A stretch of 64,000 nt of DNA, from positions 12,232,001-12,296,000 of the forward strand of contig JAWUZG010000032.1 in the NCBI GenBank assembly GCA_036785705.1, read 5' to 3'. The position numbers were made by a program, and so were the translations under genes. Each line of letters opens with the position of its first letter. Position 1 is the first letter of the stretch. Shown here piece by piece: positions 1 to 13,340 of the stretch. The stretch is from Acanthornis magna. Taxonomy: Eukaryota > Chordata > Aves > Passeriformes > Acanthizidae. Under the pieces are notes generated by a model. It saw only the letters and a program-made list of their open reading frames with translations. It ran no database searches and was not told where the DNA came from.

Positions 1-265
1 AAATTAGTTTTTCTTTTCAGTCTTGGCTAGAGCTTTTCTGATAACTGAGAAAAAAAAGATGAAATTATTTAATGCGAGAAGAGGACAAAAAGAAAATAAA
101 TATTTTACAATAGCTGCATTTGATAAGATCTTGTTTTCTCTGTGCTAATACACATATAAGTCCCTTTCCCAGCTTTTCCAAATAAAGCTATCAATATTCT
201 CTTGATCTGACCATAACATTTTTACACCTTGAATCCTTGCATTGATCCTATTGTGTTCTTTCTTT

Positions 266-297
266 TTAATAAGATCCTGACTGCAGGATCTTATTAA
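266..297. repeat. Perfect 14-bp inverted repeat (hairpin)
   Basis: Arms at 266-279 (TTAATAAGATCCTG) and 284-297 (CAGGATCTTATTAA) are exact reverse complements with a 4-base loop (280-283). It has no T-run after it in the way of a bacterial terminator, and the genome context is eukaryotic, so it is recorded only as a structure. It could be a chance or replication-slippage palindrome or a remnant of a small DNA element. Confidence 0.85.
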
Positions 298-765
298 GTT
301 CTAGTGAAAGTCTTATTGACAATTTGAATTTTTCACTGTCATCTGAAGTCCCTAGTCATTTGTGGTTTTCTGTGGATGGAAAACTTCCTTTTATGCAAGG
401 TGCTGGCCTGGCTGAACCATCTTCTTTTCTGTTTCTCTGAAAAATGTACTTTTCATAAGATGTTGCAGCAGGAAAACTAGGCATAAAGAGGAGCAGATGA
501 GAAACTAATCTTTACTTTGTTCTTTCCACTTCTTTCTGCAAAGTGCAAGTTCTTTGGCAAGAGATTTGGGTCTGTAACTTGCCATATTTTAAGAACCATT
601 CAGATTTTAATAAACAAAGTATATATTTGCTATAGGATCCAAATGGGGCAAAAGTTACTTCAATATTATTTGATTTTAAATCTGGGTTTGTGGTAAACAG
701 TTTCCTTCTCAGTATGAAATACGGAAGTTCAGACAACTCCATTTAGCTATTGTGGGAGCAGGAGA

Positions 766-849
766 TTTTGTTTTGGGTATTTTGTTTTGTTGGTTGGTTT
801 TTTGTTTTGGTTTGTTGGTTTTGTTTTGTTTTGTTTTGTTTTATTTTAT
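766..849. repeat. GT-rich low-complexity tract with (TTTTG)n
   Basis: Almost only T and G on the plus strand, ending in several TTTTG units before TTTTATTTTATC. The two short hydrophobic open frames crossing it (F/V/L/G-rich) are products of this composition and are not genes. Confidence 0.85.
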
Positions 850-3155
850 CGGGAAAATTCAACCTCTTGCATCAAGTCAAGCATTTGGCACTTTGCCTTC
901 TACAAGCAAGGAATATTTAGGCTCGAAATACTCTATATAATTTTTATAATTTGTTTTATTTTGTTCATTAAAAAATAAACTTCCTCATTTTTACCCATGC
1001 CATTGAAAGTTGCAAGGGGTTATCATGTAGCTCAAGCCATGTCCTGTTTTCTTTTTTAGAAAAAAGGACAATGTACCAAGGTACCAAAAATGTGGAGACA
1101 AATAATAAGAAAATTATCTGATGTGTGTTGCTAGAGTAAGAGTTGCTTCTTGCTTAACCTGTTGGCCATGTTCAATGAAATTTCTAGGGAGTTGACCCTG
1201 CAATATATTCTTTACTGTATTTTTGATCAATCCCTTACAAAAAAAAGCATACCAGTATGACATTCAACCTTCAACAAAAACCCCCAAAACTGGGGCATGA
1301 ACTAAATAAGTCTATTTTCACCTGTTCGAATTGCTGCTTTTTATTTTATTGGCAATCTTCCCAGGTGAATAATGATTAGTGAATTAGTGTGTAGCAAACA
1401 CTTGTGATATACAAACTTTCTTCAGCTGTTTCCAAATCTAAAATGAATGCAATCACCAAGAGTCTTGCAACTCTAATTAGTTTCTCCAGAATAGCTAATT
1501 TGATTTCTGCATCCACAGTCTTGACTGTCAGATATGAAACAGTCAAAGTCAGTGAATCCTTGAGTGGATGACCATCCAAGTCTCACCCCACTGCAAAAAA
1601 ACTACCTTTGGAGAATCTGGAGGCATAGCCTGTCCTCCTTCTGTCCACTTGCCATTATGAACATAGAAATGCCTAGATTTGAAGGGAGAGTTGGAACTAT
1701 TTCTTCCAACAGTGTTTGTGTAGTCTGTGTCCCAGTTCCCCTTTTCAATTTGCCCAGTGTATAAACGTTGCCTCAAGTTTTGAAACTTATCAGATGGATG
1801 TTGGAACAGACCATTAATACTGTTTGGTTTCAGTTTCTTGACCAAGTGAATAACATCTTTTCTTCTGATGCTGTGGAGTGAAACATAAAACCAGACTTGA
1901 TTGGGAAGCTACTTTGTTTCATGAGAAAATCTGGATGGAGGAATTATAATAATGCATTATTTGTCATTCAGATCTTAGCCTGATGCCAAAAACATAATTC
2001 TGGTGCTACAGACTTTTTACTCCATTCTATACGACTAAGAGTGAGGTCTTGCATCTCTGACTTGTTCAATAGCCTTATGAGCAGGTGTGATACTTTTGCC
2101 AAAACTCATATTTACTTGAGTAAGAGGAGCAAACACTGACGTATTTCTCCTACAAAATCTTTGTAATATTTTGTTTCTACATCTGTCCTTATGTGAAATT
2201 AAAGGCAAAATGTTTTATTGGTGTGAATATAGACCAGTGTAGGAGTTATATATTTGATGTACTTCCATATTGTGTGTTATGCATTTCTGTATGGCATATA
2301 ACAAAATGCAATGTAATCTACATGTTAAAAATATTCTATTAAGCCTTCAGGCACTTGGGGGGACATTAAATGGCCCTGGTGTACATAGGCATTGTTTTCT
2401 GGCCAAGTGACAATGAAAAGACCATGTGTTTTATACAGTGACTCATAAGACCTACATAATTTTTTTTTTAATGTGTCCCTACTGTCTTTTTTTTGGAGTC
2501 ATGTAAGAAATTTTATGTAATGTAAGGAGAACTGGTATAACTCATTGCCAAATAGCCTCTTTTTTTTTCTACTCTTGTTGATTTTTGTTGTTGTTATTAT
2601 TAAGAATTTTCATTCCATAAATGGAAAAAATGCATCTACCAGGAATATCAATAATATATTGTTGGTCAAGGACATTTTATTCAATACTACAAACCATGAC
2701 ATTCACAATTTCTTTGTTCCTCACTATACAATTTTAAAAAAGGAAGTCATGGGTATTTTTTTACTAGGTTATTTTTATTTATCATCTAGCACATTTTCCA
2801 AGCTTCAAGAAACTTATTTTTTATTAAATAAAAGCAGAAGTTCTTAAAGAATCATGTGACTTCAAAGCAAGGACTTAATATAAAATATTTACTTTTTCAA
2901 GGCTCACTGTAAATGTACAAGAGCAAGAAATATTTATTTTCCCTGTAAAAGTCTTTCTGCTATGGAAAAGGACAAAAAGTTGACCAAAATGAAAATTTTT
3001 TAGTTTACATTCATATTATTGTGTCAACAAATAATCACAACAGCTGTAAAGAGATCAGTGATATAAGAGTAACTATGATTTGGTACCTCAATGAGGTTTT
3101 GTTATCTTCAAAACTACTCTTATAATATTCTCTAAAGCTGTCTCATGATACCATG

Positions 3156-3494
3156 ATCATACAATCCTAGAATGGTGGAAGGGTTGGAAGGGTTGGAAGG
3201 GACCTTAAAATTCCAACCCCTCTGCCATGAGCAGTAACACCTCCTACTAGACCAGGTTGCTCAAAGCCCCATCCAACCTGGCCTTGAACACTTCCAGGGA
3301 TGGGGGGCGGGGGCAGCTTTCCTGGGGAACCTGTTCCAGTGACTCACCACCCTCACAGTGAAGAATTTTTTTCCCAATATCTAATCCAAACCTACTCTCT
3401 TTCAATTTGAACCCATTCCCCCTTATGCTCTCACCACATGCTCTTGTAAACAGTCTTGCCCCATCTTTCCTTCAAGTTCCCTTCAGGTACTGAT
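3156..3494 (-). mobile_element. CR1 LINE, 3' end fragment
   Basis: Reads as the reverse complement of the avian CR1 3' region. The tail-type repeat (ATCATACAATCCTAGAATGG) lies at the low-coordinate end, followed by words such as GGAAGGGACCTTAAAATTCC, AGACCAGGTTGCTCAAAGCC and AACCTGTTCCAGTGACTCAC. The element is 5'-truncated at about 3494, usual for CR1. There is a small local duplication of GGTTGGAAG near 3180-3200 and a G-rich interruption near 3302-3315. Old enough to be clearly diverged from a consensus recalled from memory. Confidence 0.9.
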
Positions 3495-6400
3495 ATCTTT
3501 GCTAGGAAAATACATAAGAGGTGCCATTATCACTTGCTGTAGGACTGTGCAAAGACATCAAGGCACTTGCTGAGGCCTCTGACATAATTCAGTGGACATC
3601 CTGATGGAATAAGGGAGAACTTGACAGAAAAATGGATTTACTGAACAAAGCAGAAGTCTAATTTAGTCCAGTACCCAGGGATGGTCTTTTGATTTCTAGC
3701 AGTCTGAATCACAAGCAGTTGTTAAGCTTCATATATCATGTGGGATTCTTATTTTTAAGACATTTTTTCTTCCATGAATGCTTCAAAGGTTCTTTGAACT
3801 CATATTAACTAGCAGCATCTACTGCACACATAACTGTGCACTATCAATAAGTATCAGAAAGATGTCCTCTTGCTCCTTTTGAACTTGACAAGTACTAACT
3901 ACGTTTCATGCATTTTATTTCTGGTTGTGAAGACAATAACTAACTGTTCCTTATTGCCTGCATCTGTGTCACTCATGACTGTTTTATTCTCCTTTATTTT
4001 CTCATTTTCCATGCTGAAGAGTCATTGTTGAATATTTCACTGTTTCCCTCTATATTATCCCTGCTGCCCTTCCTGGTTTAATTTAGAATTGTACTATGCA
4101 CATTCTGTGATGCATAGACCAGCAGTACATAGAGTATTCAAGATGTTGTGGGCTTTACACAGTCTTAAGATGGTTTTTTACTCATTTCTTCCCAACTTCT
4201 ACATCTTGTTTGCACTGCTTAGTCCTGACCAGCACTGAATTGACATTGTCATCAAAATACTCCATCCACAAGAGTCCATTCTTGAGCTGTACCAGTTAGT
4301 GCAAAACCTGTCTTTAGTATGCAAAATCAAGATTGTTTCTTCACTGTGCACATTATTTATCTACAGTACTAGCATAGAAGTTTAGTTTCACTTCCCAACT
4401 TCTTTTTACTAAAGGATATATCAATCTTTTTTTCTCATTTATCCTGTTTTATTCTCCTATTTCCTCCTCAACAAGAGGTTGTTGGGGGAGGAAAAGACAG
4501 TGCCTTGTCTTGCAGGTGACAGGTAGGGTGGCACTGTCCCCAGCTGCAGCATTGCCCATAGCAACACCACCACAGTCTTACAGGTGGGTCTAATACAGTC
4601 ACAGCATAACACAATGCACTCCAGCAACTCACCAAATGTGAGAAGTCGGAAAAAATTGATATAATTTCCATCCAACAGAATAAACTCTTACACAGATCTC
4701 ATAAAGCATGAAAAACAGGGAATTACCACTTTATTATGAAACAATGACTTCTCTTCCTGAACCTCAAGGGACAGATAGCAAACACCTCCAGAAAGACAGG
4801 CATATGAAAGCTTCAACTGTATGAGATACTAAAAATCCTAGACTGGAGAGGAATATTAGTCTTAAAGCACATTGTAATCGTCCTCTCTGCTCTTGACAGC
4901 CTTCCATTTACCACTGGTGATAAATACCCTGTCTCACTGTCTTATCTATAGGAGATAATCTCTTTCTCACCTTTTCCTGCTATTATTCTCCGCTAGTCCT
5001 ACCCCCTGCATTATACAGCTACCTTTTCCCTCTGGTGGCTGAACTAACATTGTCTAGTTAAATTCAAAGCAGTTTTTCTCATCTTATATATGGCTTTGAA
5101 ATTTTCCGTTTCTGGGCCTTTGTAACCCAAAGCTTGCCTATTATTTTCTAAATTGACCAGTAAGTTCAGACCTTCTCCCATGGACCTTTACCATCCCACA
5201 GTCCTGAAGGCAATCTGTTAATTAGCCGCCTTCCAAAGGAGTGATTGCTTCAGGGGCACTAACCTTCCAGTGTCCCATCTCGAGGCTCCTGTTAAGATTC
5301 AAAGTAAGGAGCACTGATTTCTAAAAAAACCCACAGAGATCATTAAGCAAATCAGTTAGCAGTACTAACTAATTGCACTGCATAGTTTCAAGGGTATTTG
5401 TGTGTGTGGACTTCTTCTGCATGTATTTTTATAAAAAGTAATTTTATAGGAAACATCCAAACATTCTGTTAATTTCTTTGTGTCTTTATGTAACATGGTA
5501 ATTATTCTGCCTTCTGAAGGATTCCTCTAAGCTATGGCTGAGTTTTACTTGCTTAAAGGGGCATTTATTTCTATACGAAGGGACCATGTCTGCGTGGATA
5601 CTCCCTCCAGACTGTGGGACAAAAGTTCCTTTTCTTAGGGATGATTATTCCCTTTCCTTCTCTTGCCTGACATTTTTACATCTTAATGAAACACAGTGTT
5701 CAAAACAAACTAATCTTATCTCCAGCACACCTCTCCCTGCTACTATTACTATAAATTAATTTTAGCATACACTATTAGAAGATATGCTCAGAGAACTCGT
5801 GTTCCTTAGGATCAGTGCCAGAAGGCAGGAAATGGGCCTCTGAGACATGTTTAACTTCACAGAATTTTCAATTTCATCAGCTTCAACGGCCTTTTGTTTA
5901 CATAATTTCACAAAGAAATCCAGCTTGGAGTGACATTTTCTGGCTGGGAATATTGAAATGTTTCCTATGTAGACTGACATTTTGAAAGCTGAGGAATGTC
6001 TCATAAGTACCAGAAGAAATCAGACAGTATAGCAGGCTCAGGTTGGAACTCTCCAATGCAGTCTGGTGATAAAGTAAATTTAATTTTTAGCCCACACATC
6101 AAACTTCAGGTCACTGTTAGTGATCAATCTATGACAAAGATATTTTTCTCCTTCCATCTCAGTGTTCAGACTGGCAGCACAAAACGAAACCAAGTACTGC
6201 CAAGAGCATAGGAGGAAGGATGGAAAATTGGACAACTGAAAAATATTCAGGTCGGAGCAAGAACACTGAGGTGATAAAGCATGGACAAATAAAAACTGAA
6301 ATTTAAGAGTTTTTCTTGTAAGGTATCTGGTATTTCTAAGAGATTCTGCCAAATTACTACCAAAAAATTAGAAAACACAGCTCCTCAACACACCCTTTTA

Positions 6401-9400
6401 GGGATTTTTTTAATGCTTTGTAAAGACAAAGTAAATCTCTGAGGGAGATAGAGAAATTAGGTCTGAATTAAGGTGCAGATTCACAGTGTGAAAGATCTTG
6501 GTTGAAAAGAACAGTCACACTTTTAGGCAGAAACTGAAAACAACTGAACTGTAGACATAAATAGTCTCCTGTCAAGTAAGAAGATAGTGAGTAATGGTGT
6601 CCCTTGAAATAGCTGAGCAAGAACGGATATTGTCAAATGTTTGCTCAGTTAAGTGAAAGAAACAGAGGAACACAGAGTTGACAATATTGCTGGAAGAAAC
6701 AGTATTTTTTGCTAATTGCCAAATCTGGAAACTCTGGAAACATCACAAGTGTGTAGAGGATGGCAGATCAGGCCATGTTAGCACTTCAGAACTAAACCGT
6801 GCTAACATAACATTCACTAACAGTGCACTTTCCCAAAAATAAATTTGTCAACTTTTAGCAGTCATTATCATTAATTATTCGCAACACTTAGTCCTCAATA
6901 GTCATATCCTAAATTAGCTGGGAGTTGACAGCACCAGGCACTTTTGATGTCTTGCAGTTAGCCTTGATGACTAACTTCGTGCTCTTAGTTGGTCCTTGGT
7001 GGTCTAAGTTGGTGAAACATATCGCTGTGGCAGATGTCTCCAAGTGCTGTGCTGAACCACACATATGCTGTCACAGGTTTTTTTCTCTGCATGCAAGCAA
7101 ATGTTTGGTTTAGGAGTGCAAAACAGCAATCTTGCTGCTAGTTACTCACTGTCGTAATGAAACAGTGGTTATTAGAGGAAGACAAAAACTTCTTGATCTT
7201 GTTGGGGGAAGTATTTAAGAGAGTAAACACTTAAGAAAAGAGTTCCTCCTTGAGATACCACAAACTAGAGTTCAACTGAGATTTGTGAATGAGAAGATGA
7301 TAAAAAGGTTGCTAGATTGCCTAGCACAAATACTGTAGGTATATATGTAAAAGAAGGTACATCCAGAATGCGCCACACTGTAATCACTGATATCCACCCT
7401 ATCAGGCCAGTAACCTGAAAGTCTCGGGACAACTTTCACAGTTTTACCAAGGGCTGAAGAGAACAGACTACCAGGGTCGGTTGTTCTGTCAGGAGGAAAA
7501 GGATAAATGAAGCATGATATAGGTTTTTTTATTTTCAAAGGTTCATTCTTGTCGTGATAAAGTTCAATGCTTTGGTGACTTTAACTTAGAAGATATAAAT
7601 TATGCATATATTGATTGTAAAACAGCTGACATAAGCAGGTTTTAGACATTTGATTTGGCTGACCCACGTCAGGATATATCTGAAAGTGTGATCACTGCAA
7701 ATGCCTGTAATTTCCTTTGATCTCTCTTTCTGGAAGCTATTACAGGTTTTGGGGCTCTGCATCTGACATTAGCTTTAATTTCTAGCATTTCAAAACTGTC
7801 TTTTTTGCTTGAACAAAGGGATTTGCAGAGCAAATGGACATTTGTCATTCTTTTTTTTAATTCGCTTCTTTGAACTGCCTTTTTCTCTTTATGTTGAAAT
7901 ATTAGTGCATTACAGTAAGCTCCTTTGTGCTTGTGTGACATCTTGGAATACCTAGAGGGAAGGTTTCAAGCCTTTGCTCATGCTGAATAGTGCTAAAAGA
8001 CATAACTCTAGTTCAAAACTGATAACTTATGAAAGGATATTTTGAAAACTCACAGAGGTGCAGGTCCTCATAATTTGTTTTGGACATTAATAGGTTTGGG
8101 GTTTTCTGAGAGGAATTAAGATGATCTAATTGTAGGATTTATGTTGTGAAAATGTTCCTTCTCTTGTTCTTTTGAAATGTTTTGCCTTTTCCTTAGGTGC
8201 CTGATAGCATATATAACATGAGAAATAGAGAGACATTCCTCAATTAAAAGCTCTTTTGCAAATTGAGGAACCCTAATCCATTTTCTGGACATTCCTGCTA
8301 AGCCTTTCCACTCAACCCTCCAGTTCCATTTTGATCAATTATAAGGTTTTCGTGAGGTGTCTGTTCCAAGGAGATATGCTGAGGAACAATCAATCTTTCT
8401 GCTTCATTCTGTATTCCTTGCCTAATAATTCCTATCTTTGTTTCTACAGTTTTGATCATCACTTAGCTCACATTTTCAGTTAACCATCTACAAAGACCCC
8501 TAGATCTTCCTCCAAAGTGGTAAAATTTAATTTGCAACCATTTATTATGTATATTTATTTAGGGATTTTTGTCGCTTCATTTTTCATCTTTTGCGTTTTC
8601 AGCACTGAATGAATCTGTCATTATATTGCTAGTCAGACAGAATTATAAGATCATCAAGCAAATCTTACAGACAGTTCAAATTTTTATTATCCTGAATTAT
8701 TTTCTTTTATCAAAAAATTTTGTCATGACACTATTTTATTCTCTTTCTTCATAGTTGTTAAAGTGTATTTTCAACAATGTAGGCTGCAGAGTGAATCTCT
8801 TGGTCATCTTGTTGGTAGCTGCCCACAAAGATGACAATTTGCTATAAATATATGTCTAGCCTTTATAATCTTTTTTCCTACCAGTGAAAGAACCTTTGGG
8901 TGACAATTTCTTTCTTATGCCCACGTAACTTCTTAAAGAGAATCTGGGGAAGAACTTCCTTGAAAATAGAAGTTGTATGCACTTGTATACTCCCCGAAAT
9001 AATCTTTTTCACACTTTTATGGACTTCACAGAACTTTAACAGATTTGTGCACTTGACTTCCCTCTCCAAACATTTTGTTGTCTTCTCTAAAGTATATAAT
9101 AATTATCCATGTACACACATTCAAAAATTTTTTTGTTATCCTATTTTTTCAAACTTCAAGCTCAAAATATCCTGTCAGTCACAGGACACCTCCAAAAGTT
9201 CATTTTAAAGTCTGATGGTATGCTTGTCACCTTCCATCCTTTGGCACTGGTTACATATCACAGTTAGCATTTCAGCAAAGTCACACTTCAATTACTTCAG
9301 AATGGTCTTGTCTAAGCATTTTTTCCCCCAAGTTTTCTTCTTCTCATACTTCAGCTTGAAACTACTCCTCATGTCCACAAAAGTAAGACCTTCCTGCATT

Positions 9401-9445
9401 TCTGGAGAGCAAATATTGATATTATTGAATATTGATTTTCAACAA
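3495..9445. other. Non-coding unique stretch
   Basis: No gene supported. Open frames reach about 100 codons (8900-9208 plus strand, 7669-7941 minus strand), with no domain, no coding-like conservation signal readable by eye, and overlapping frames on the other strand. An inverted repeat lies at 6775-6808. Confidence 0.6.
6775..6808. repeat. 10-bp perfect inverted repeat
   Basis: ATGTTAGCAC at 6775-6784 and GTGCTAACAT at 6799-6808 are exact reverse complements around a 14-base spacer. Function unknown; it may be the tip of an old non-autonomous DNA transposon or chance. Confidence 0.7.
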
Positions 9446-9566
9446 TTCCTTCCTTCCTTCCTTCCTTCCTTCCTTCCTTCCTTCCTTCCTTCCTTCCTTC
9501 CTTCCTTCCTTCCTTCCTTCCTTCCTTCCTTCCTTCCTTCCTTCCTTCCTTCCTTCCTTCCTTCCT
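9446..9566. repeat. (TTCC)n microsatellite
   Basis: About thirty uninterrupted TTCC units (121 bp) flanked by unique sequence. The strand is purely pyrimidine, so its complement is a GGAA array. The open frames spanning it encode the artefactual repeats PSFL (plus) and EGRK (minus). The near-perfect array implies recent expansion and probable length polymorphism. Confidence 0.97.
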
Positions 9567-12283
9567 CTCATAGTTCTTTAGTTGTTTTCTTACTTTTAAA
9601 TTTTTTAGCAGCAGGTACAAAATCACAACACAGTTATTTCACATTCAGCTTCACAAAATTGATGTTCCATTTGTGTTTCTTCCACTACTGGCATTAATCA
9701 GCTTCCATACTGCCTGCAAACATTTTGACTTACCATTTGGTTTGTCTCAGAGGTAAGAACCTTGAAATACTCTGCACTTGGTTGCAATATTTTCAGATTC
9801 TTGTTGATTTCTTTATCACACTAACATTGCAACTGCCAAGAATTTAATTTTAGTAAACAGCTGCAGGTTCTAACAACACAGCTGTTAAGAATGGTAATTG
9901 CTAGAAATTGGGGTGAAGAAGAATGTTTTTCATCTATTTAAGTATAAAACAAAAGTTATGTCAAATTGTATCTGGTGACTCCAAAACCTGACTCCCAGTT
10001 AATGTGTTAGTCAGTTGTTGAAACTTTTCAGGCTGTCTACATTGTTAAAGCCAAAAAGATATGGGAAACTGAACTCTCAAATCCTCTGTATTTTCAGATT
10101 TAGAAACCTTGTGTCAAATTACATTCTCTCTTCAAACAGCAGTCCATGGTGGCATGAGCTGTTCTGTTTTTGTGGTGTTCAGATGAGAGGCAATGTCCAT
10201 GTGACAGCACTTAAAAATGCAAACCATGTCCACACGGCATTTCCAAAACTTAGGAACATGGTGTCTCAATATTCATTTTTCTTCTCAGACCAACAACATC
10301 AGAGAAAAATTTGAATTCTCCCCTAAGGACATATGTGACTTTCAGTAGAAAAGGAAGACTTAGAAGCAAATCTGAAGCAAGCCATTGCTTATTTTTTGTC
10401 TGCTTTTCATCAAGATCTGATTCTGATTGATTGTAAAGCTCTCAGCACACATTTGACTTGAAATCCACTCTGGTAAAGAGAAGTTAGTGATTTTTTTAAA
10501 AAATTGTCTTCATGGTGTATTTTTGTTTCAACTACTGCATTTTCTACTCCTAATCTCATATAACCAAACCTCCTCCAAAGTCACGCAGTCATTGCTTGAG
10601 TCCTGTAAACCAGTAATTTTGTACTTTGTGTTGATATGTTTAAAAGTAATGGTGGTGTTTAATACTTGATTCACAGGGCTTGATTAGTATTTCCCAACTT
10701 ACATCAAACCCCTTTGTCTATTTTATATTCAGAATTGACTACATTACTGACTCAAGCCTTATCTGTAGGCGTTAGCTATTCCAATGGAAACATTGTACTC
10801 TGAGAGAGGCCCATTAAAATGAGCATCGTGTTAAATGCTCCAGGTGGCACCAAACTGGCAAAAAAAAGGATGGCAAGGCATATCAAGAAGGTAGGAAGGT
10901 GAAATTTTATGAAATCAGTAGATAAGAGGCCTCGACTACTTTTCTAAAATATTTTCCTAATATTGTAACCCTAATTTTAAACTTTCTGTTCACAATGTAA
11001 ATGTAAAATACAGTTACACCTTGACAAAATTCCTCCACTGACTTTCTTTTTTGACTTAAAATCAGGGGAGTTTTTACTATGTGTTTTTTTTCACAAATTA
11101 TATCTACTTTTTATTTTTTGTTGAAAATAATTTTTCCGTTCTCAGGTTGAAAGATGTGGGGTCTTCAAACCAAAGTGCTCTGTACAGATGTTTCTGAGCT
11201 GCTCGACTTGAGTCCTCTTCCTTTGGTGAATTTGCCTGGACTTGTGAGGTGCAATCAATAATAGAGGTGATGGCACAGCAGCAAGAACATAGTCCACTAT
11301 GAGAGACCAGTCTGAGGCAACCAGAGAGAATGGGTTCTTCGACTTTTCTGTGAGCACTGCAGCAGGAAAAACTTATGCAACCTAATTTAAAGGCACCTTG
11401 AAACAAAGTATTTCTTTTGTTTGGCCTACAGAAGTATCTAGAACTCTTTTGGACCAACCTTTGAAGCAACCTTGGAATTATATTCTTTGAAGGACCTATT
11501 TGGTTATGTCCAGATGTTTTGCCCTTGCAAGTCTTTCAATGAGAAATGAAAAATGCTATGGGGTGGTTTTTGGAATGGCTTTTGATGGTTCTTTTGTGCT
11601 GCGCCTTTGATCACTTGACACAAAGTGCCAAACAAAATGCCTTATACAGAAGCAGTAAACTTGTAGGAAGAAGTAAGAATGGAATGTAAATACAGATCTG
11701 CTATTGTTTAATTGATGGGCTTCACATGGATTATTTATTTATGATCAGCTGAATATCTGCATAACTCCTACTCCAGCGAGCTGAGGGGATGTGGAGCGCT
11801 GTAAGTAAATCCCATGCAGGAGATGGCTGCTCTTCAGAGGTTCCCAGATGGCGTAGGATGGGACTGGATGAAGCTGAATCCCCAAGGGCTAATACCACCT
11901 GCCCATAAAGGCTCATCATTTCTCACAGTGGCACGTCCCATCCCAGGCCTCATGGTACTTGTGGAGGCACAGCAGGACCTCTTCAACTATTACAGTTTAG
12001 GCACTACTGTCTTTGGCAATAGGAATAATTGGAATTTTATTATTTGATTTACATATGAAGTCACACTCTGTGGAAGAGGTTTGCACAAGGAGTGCCAGTC
12101 CTGTTCAGGGAAGGGCAGGAAGTTTATCTGCTTGTTGTGGGAGCAGGTTTTGGACAGGTTCTGTTGGCTGAAAGGTGTTGCAAATGAGTGTGTCATTCTC
12201 TTCTCACTGATTTCTGATAGTTTTTTTTATCCTGATAGTTATCACTTCCTTACCACATCTTCCTCCCTCTTCTTTTCTCTCTC
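9567..12283. other. Non-coding unique stretch
   Basis: No gene supported. The longest frame (minus strand, 11104-11469, 121 codons) has scattered cysteines and overlaps a 71-codon frame on the same strand. It has no recognised domain, and I regard it as chance. Nothing else stands out. Confidence 0.6.
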
Positions 12284-12354
12284 AAAAAAACCCAAAACCA
12301 AACCAACCAACCAAACAAAACCTAAATCCCCCCCAAAAAACCCCCAAAAACCCG
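12284..12354. repeat. A/C-rich low-complexity tract
   Basis: A run composed almost only of A and C, with CCAA units followed by alternating runs of C and A, ending near CCCGCAACTG. It accounts for the lysine/proline/threonine-rich C-terminal half of the plus-strand frame crossing it. Confidence 0.85.
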
Positions 12355-13039
12355 CAACTGAAACACACCATGTGCTAAAACCTGAACAAAATGGTAAATC
12401 TCTTTAGTCCCTATGTCCCTTCCCTCTAAACTGACAGGTCCCCATTTTGGTTATTTTAACATTAGTAGAAACCTAACGCTGCATTTTAATTTCCAGAATG
12501 ATAACAAGACTCAATGTGCTTCAAACAGAGACAGAGAAGAGTTTTTGCTTTCCAAAAAGCTTGTACTGGACATAGGAGATATATATTGAATACAATCACT
12601 ATTTGCTGTGTTATCATGTTTAAGTGTCTCTATTAGTTTATGACATTTATTGTAGTGAAAATATTACTACCTCAATTTAAAACATTTCTACATATTATAT
12701 ATATTTGAAATATATTTGAGTTCTGCACTTTGGAGAGGTGTCTGGCCAGTGTCAGGGGAATATATATTCTCCTATATATTTTACAGCTGGGGAGGGTGAG
12801 GAATGCTGGCACAAACTCCACTTGCAGACCTGAAAGTAGAGAGGACTGGGAGTACACACCTAGGAAAAGGAGTGCTCTTCATATCAGAAATGAAAGCAAA
12901 GCAAAGATCAGTTTGGATCCAGAAGTTTTCTTTCTACATTAAATGGATATGAAGGTCCTAAATCCTTGTTTCACACTTGTTTGTGAATATAAAAGAGTGA
13001 TAAGGCATTACCCTTAGAAAGTTTTTATTTTAAAAAGAG

Positions 13040-13340
13040 ATTTGCAAGGTTTGGTTCTTACAGCAGATATTTTGAAGATTTATAAATTCACTGTGATCTT
13101 AATAGAGTCATAAATATAGAAGCAATAAAATATGCAAATAAATTACTCTTTAACCAATTGAATAGAGTACCCTCCCATTGAAAAAGAATTTATGACCCAT
13201 TTCAACTGTGAGTATGCAAATCAAATTGCTTTGCTTATGAAAAGATGTGTAAGTGATTACTTTTTGCAAGCTGACACCTTTAACATCTCTTGGCCATTGT
13301 AATTTTTCAAGCCAATATTATGAGGATGAAAGGCATAGCA
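13040..13340. promoter_or_regulatory. Candidate enhancer-like AT-rich element with two octamers
   Basis: Two perfect octamer motifs (ATGCAAAT) lie on the plus strand at 13132-13139 and 13214-13221, 82 bp apart, inside a stretch with additional AT-rich homeodomain-like words. The octamer is the established binding site of POU-domain factors. Two exact copies so close are suggestive, but in AT-rich DNA this can arise by chance. There is no direct evidence of activity. Confidence 0.2.

Larger units (their letters stand above)
1..3155. other. Non-coding AT-rich stretch
   Basis: No supported gene. Open frames are short (at most about 100 codons) and show no recognisable domain. It holds the 266-297 hairpin and the GT-rich tract at 766-849, listed separately. 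A minus-strand frame of 98 codons at 1549-1845 overlaps a plus-strand frame of 66 codons; neither resembles a known family, and both are probably chance. Confidence 0.6.

Noticed and set aside
9215..9697. 160-codon plus-strand frame
   Set aside because: Its length comes from the TTCC array, which gives a PSFL repeat; flanks have no domain.
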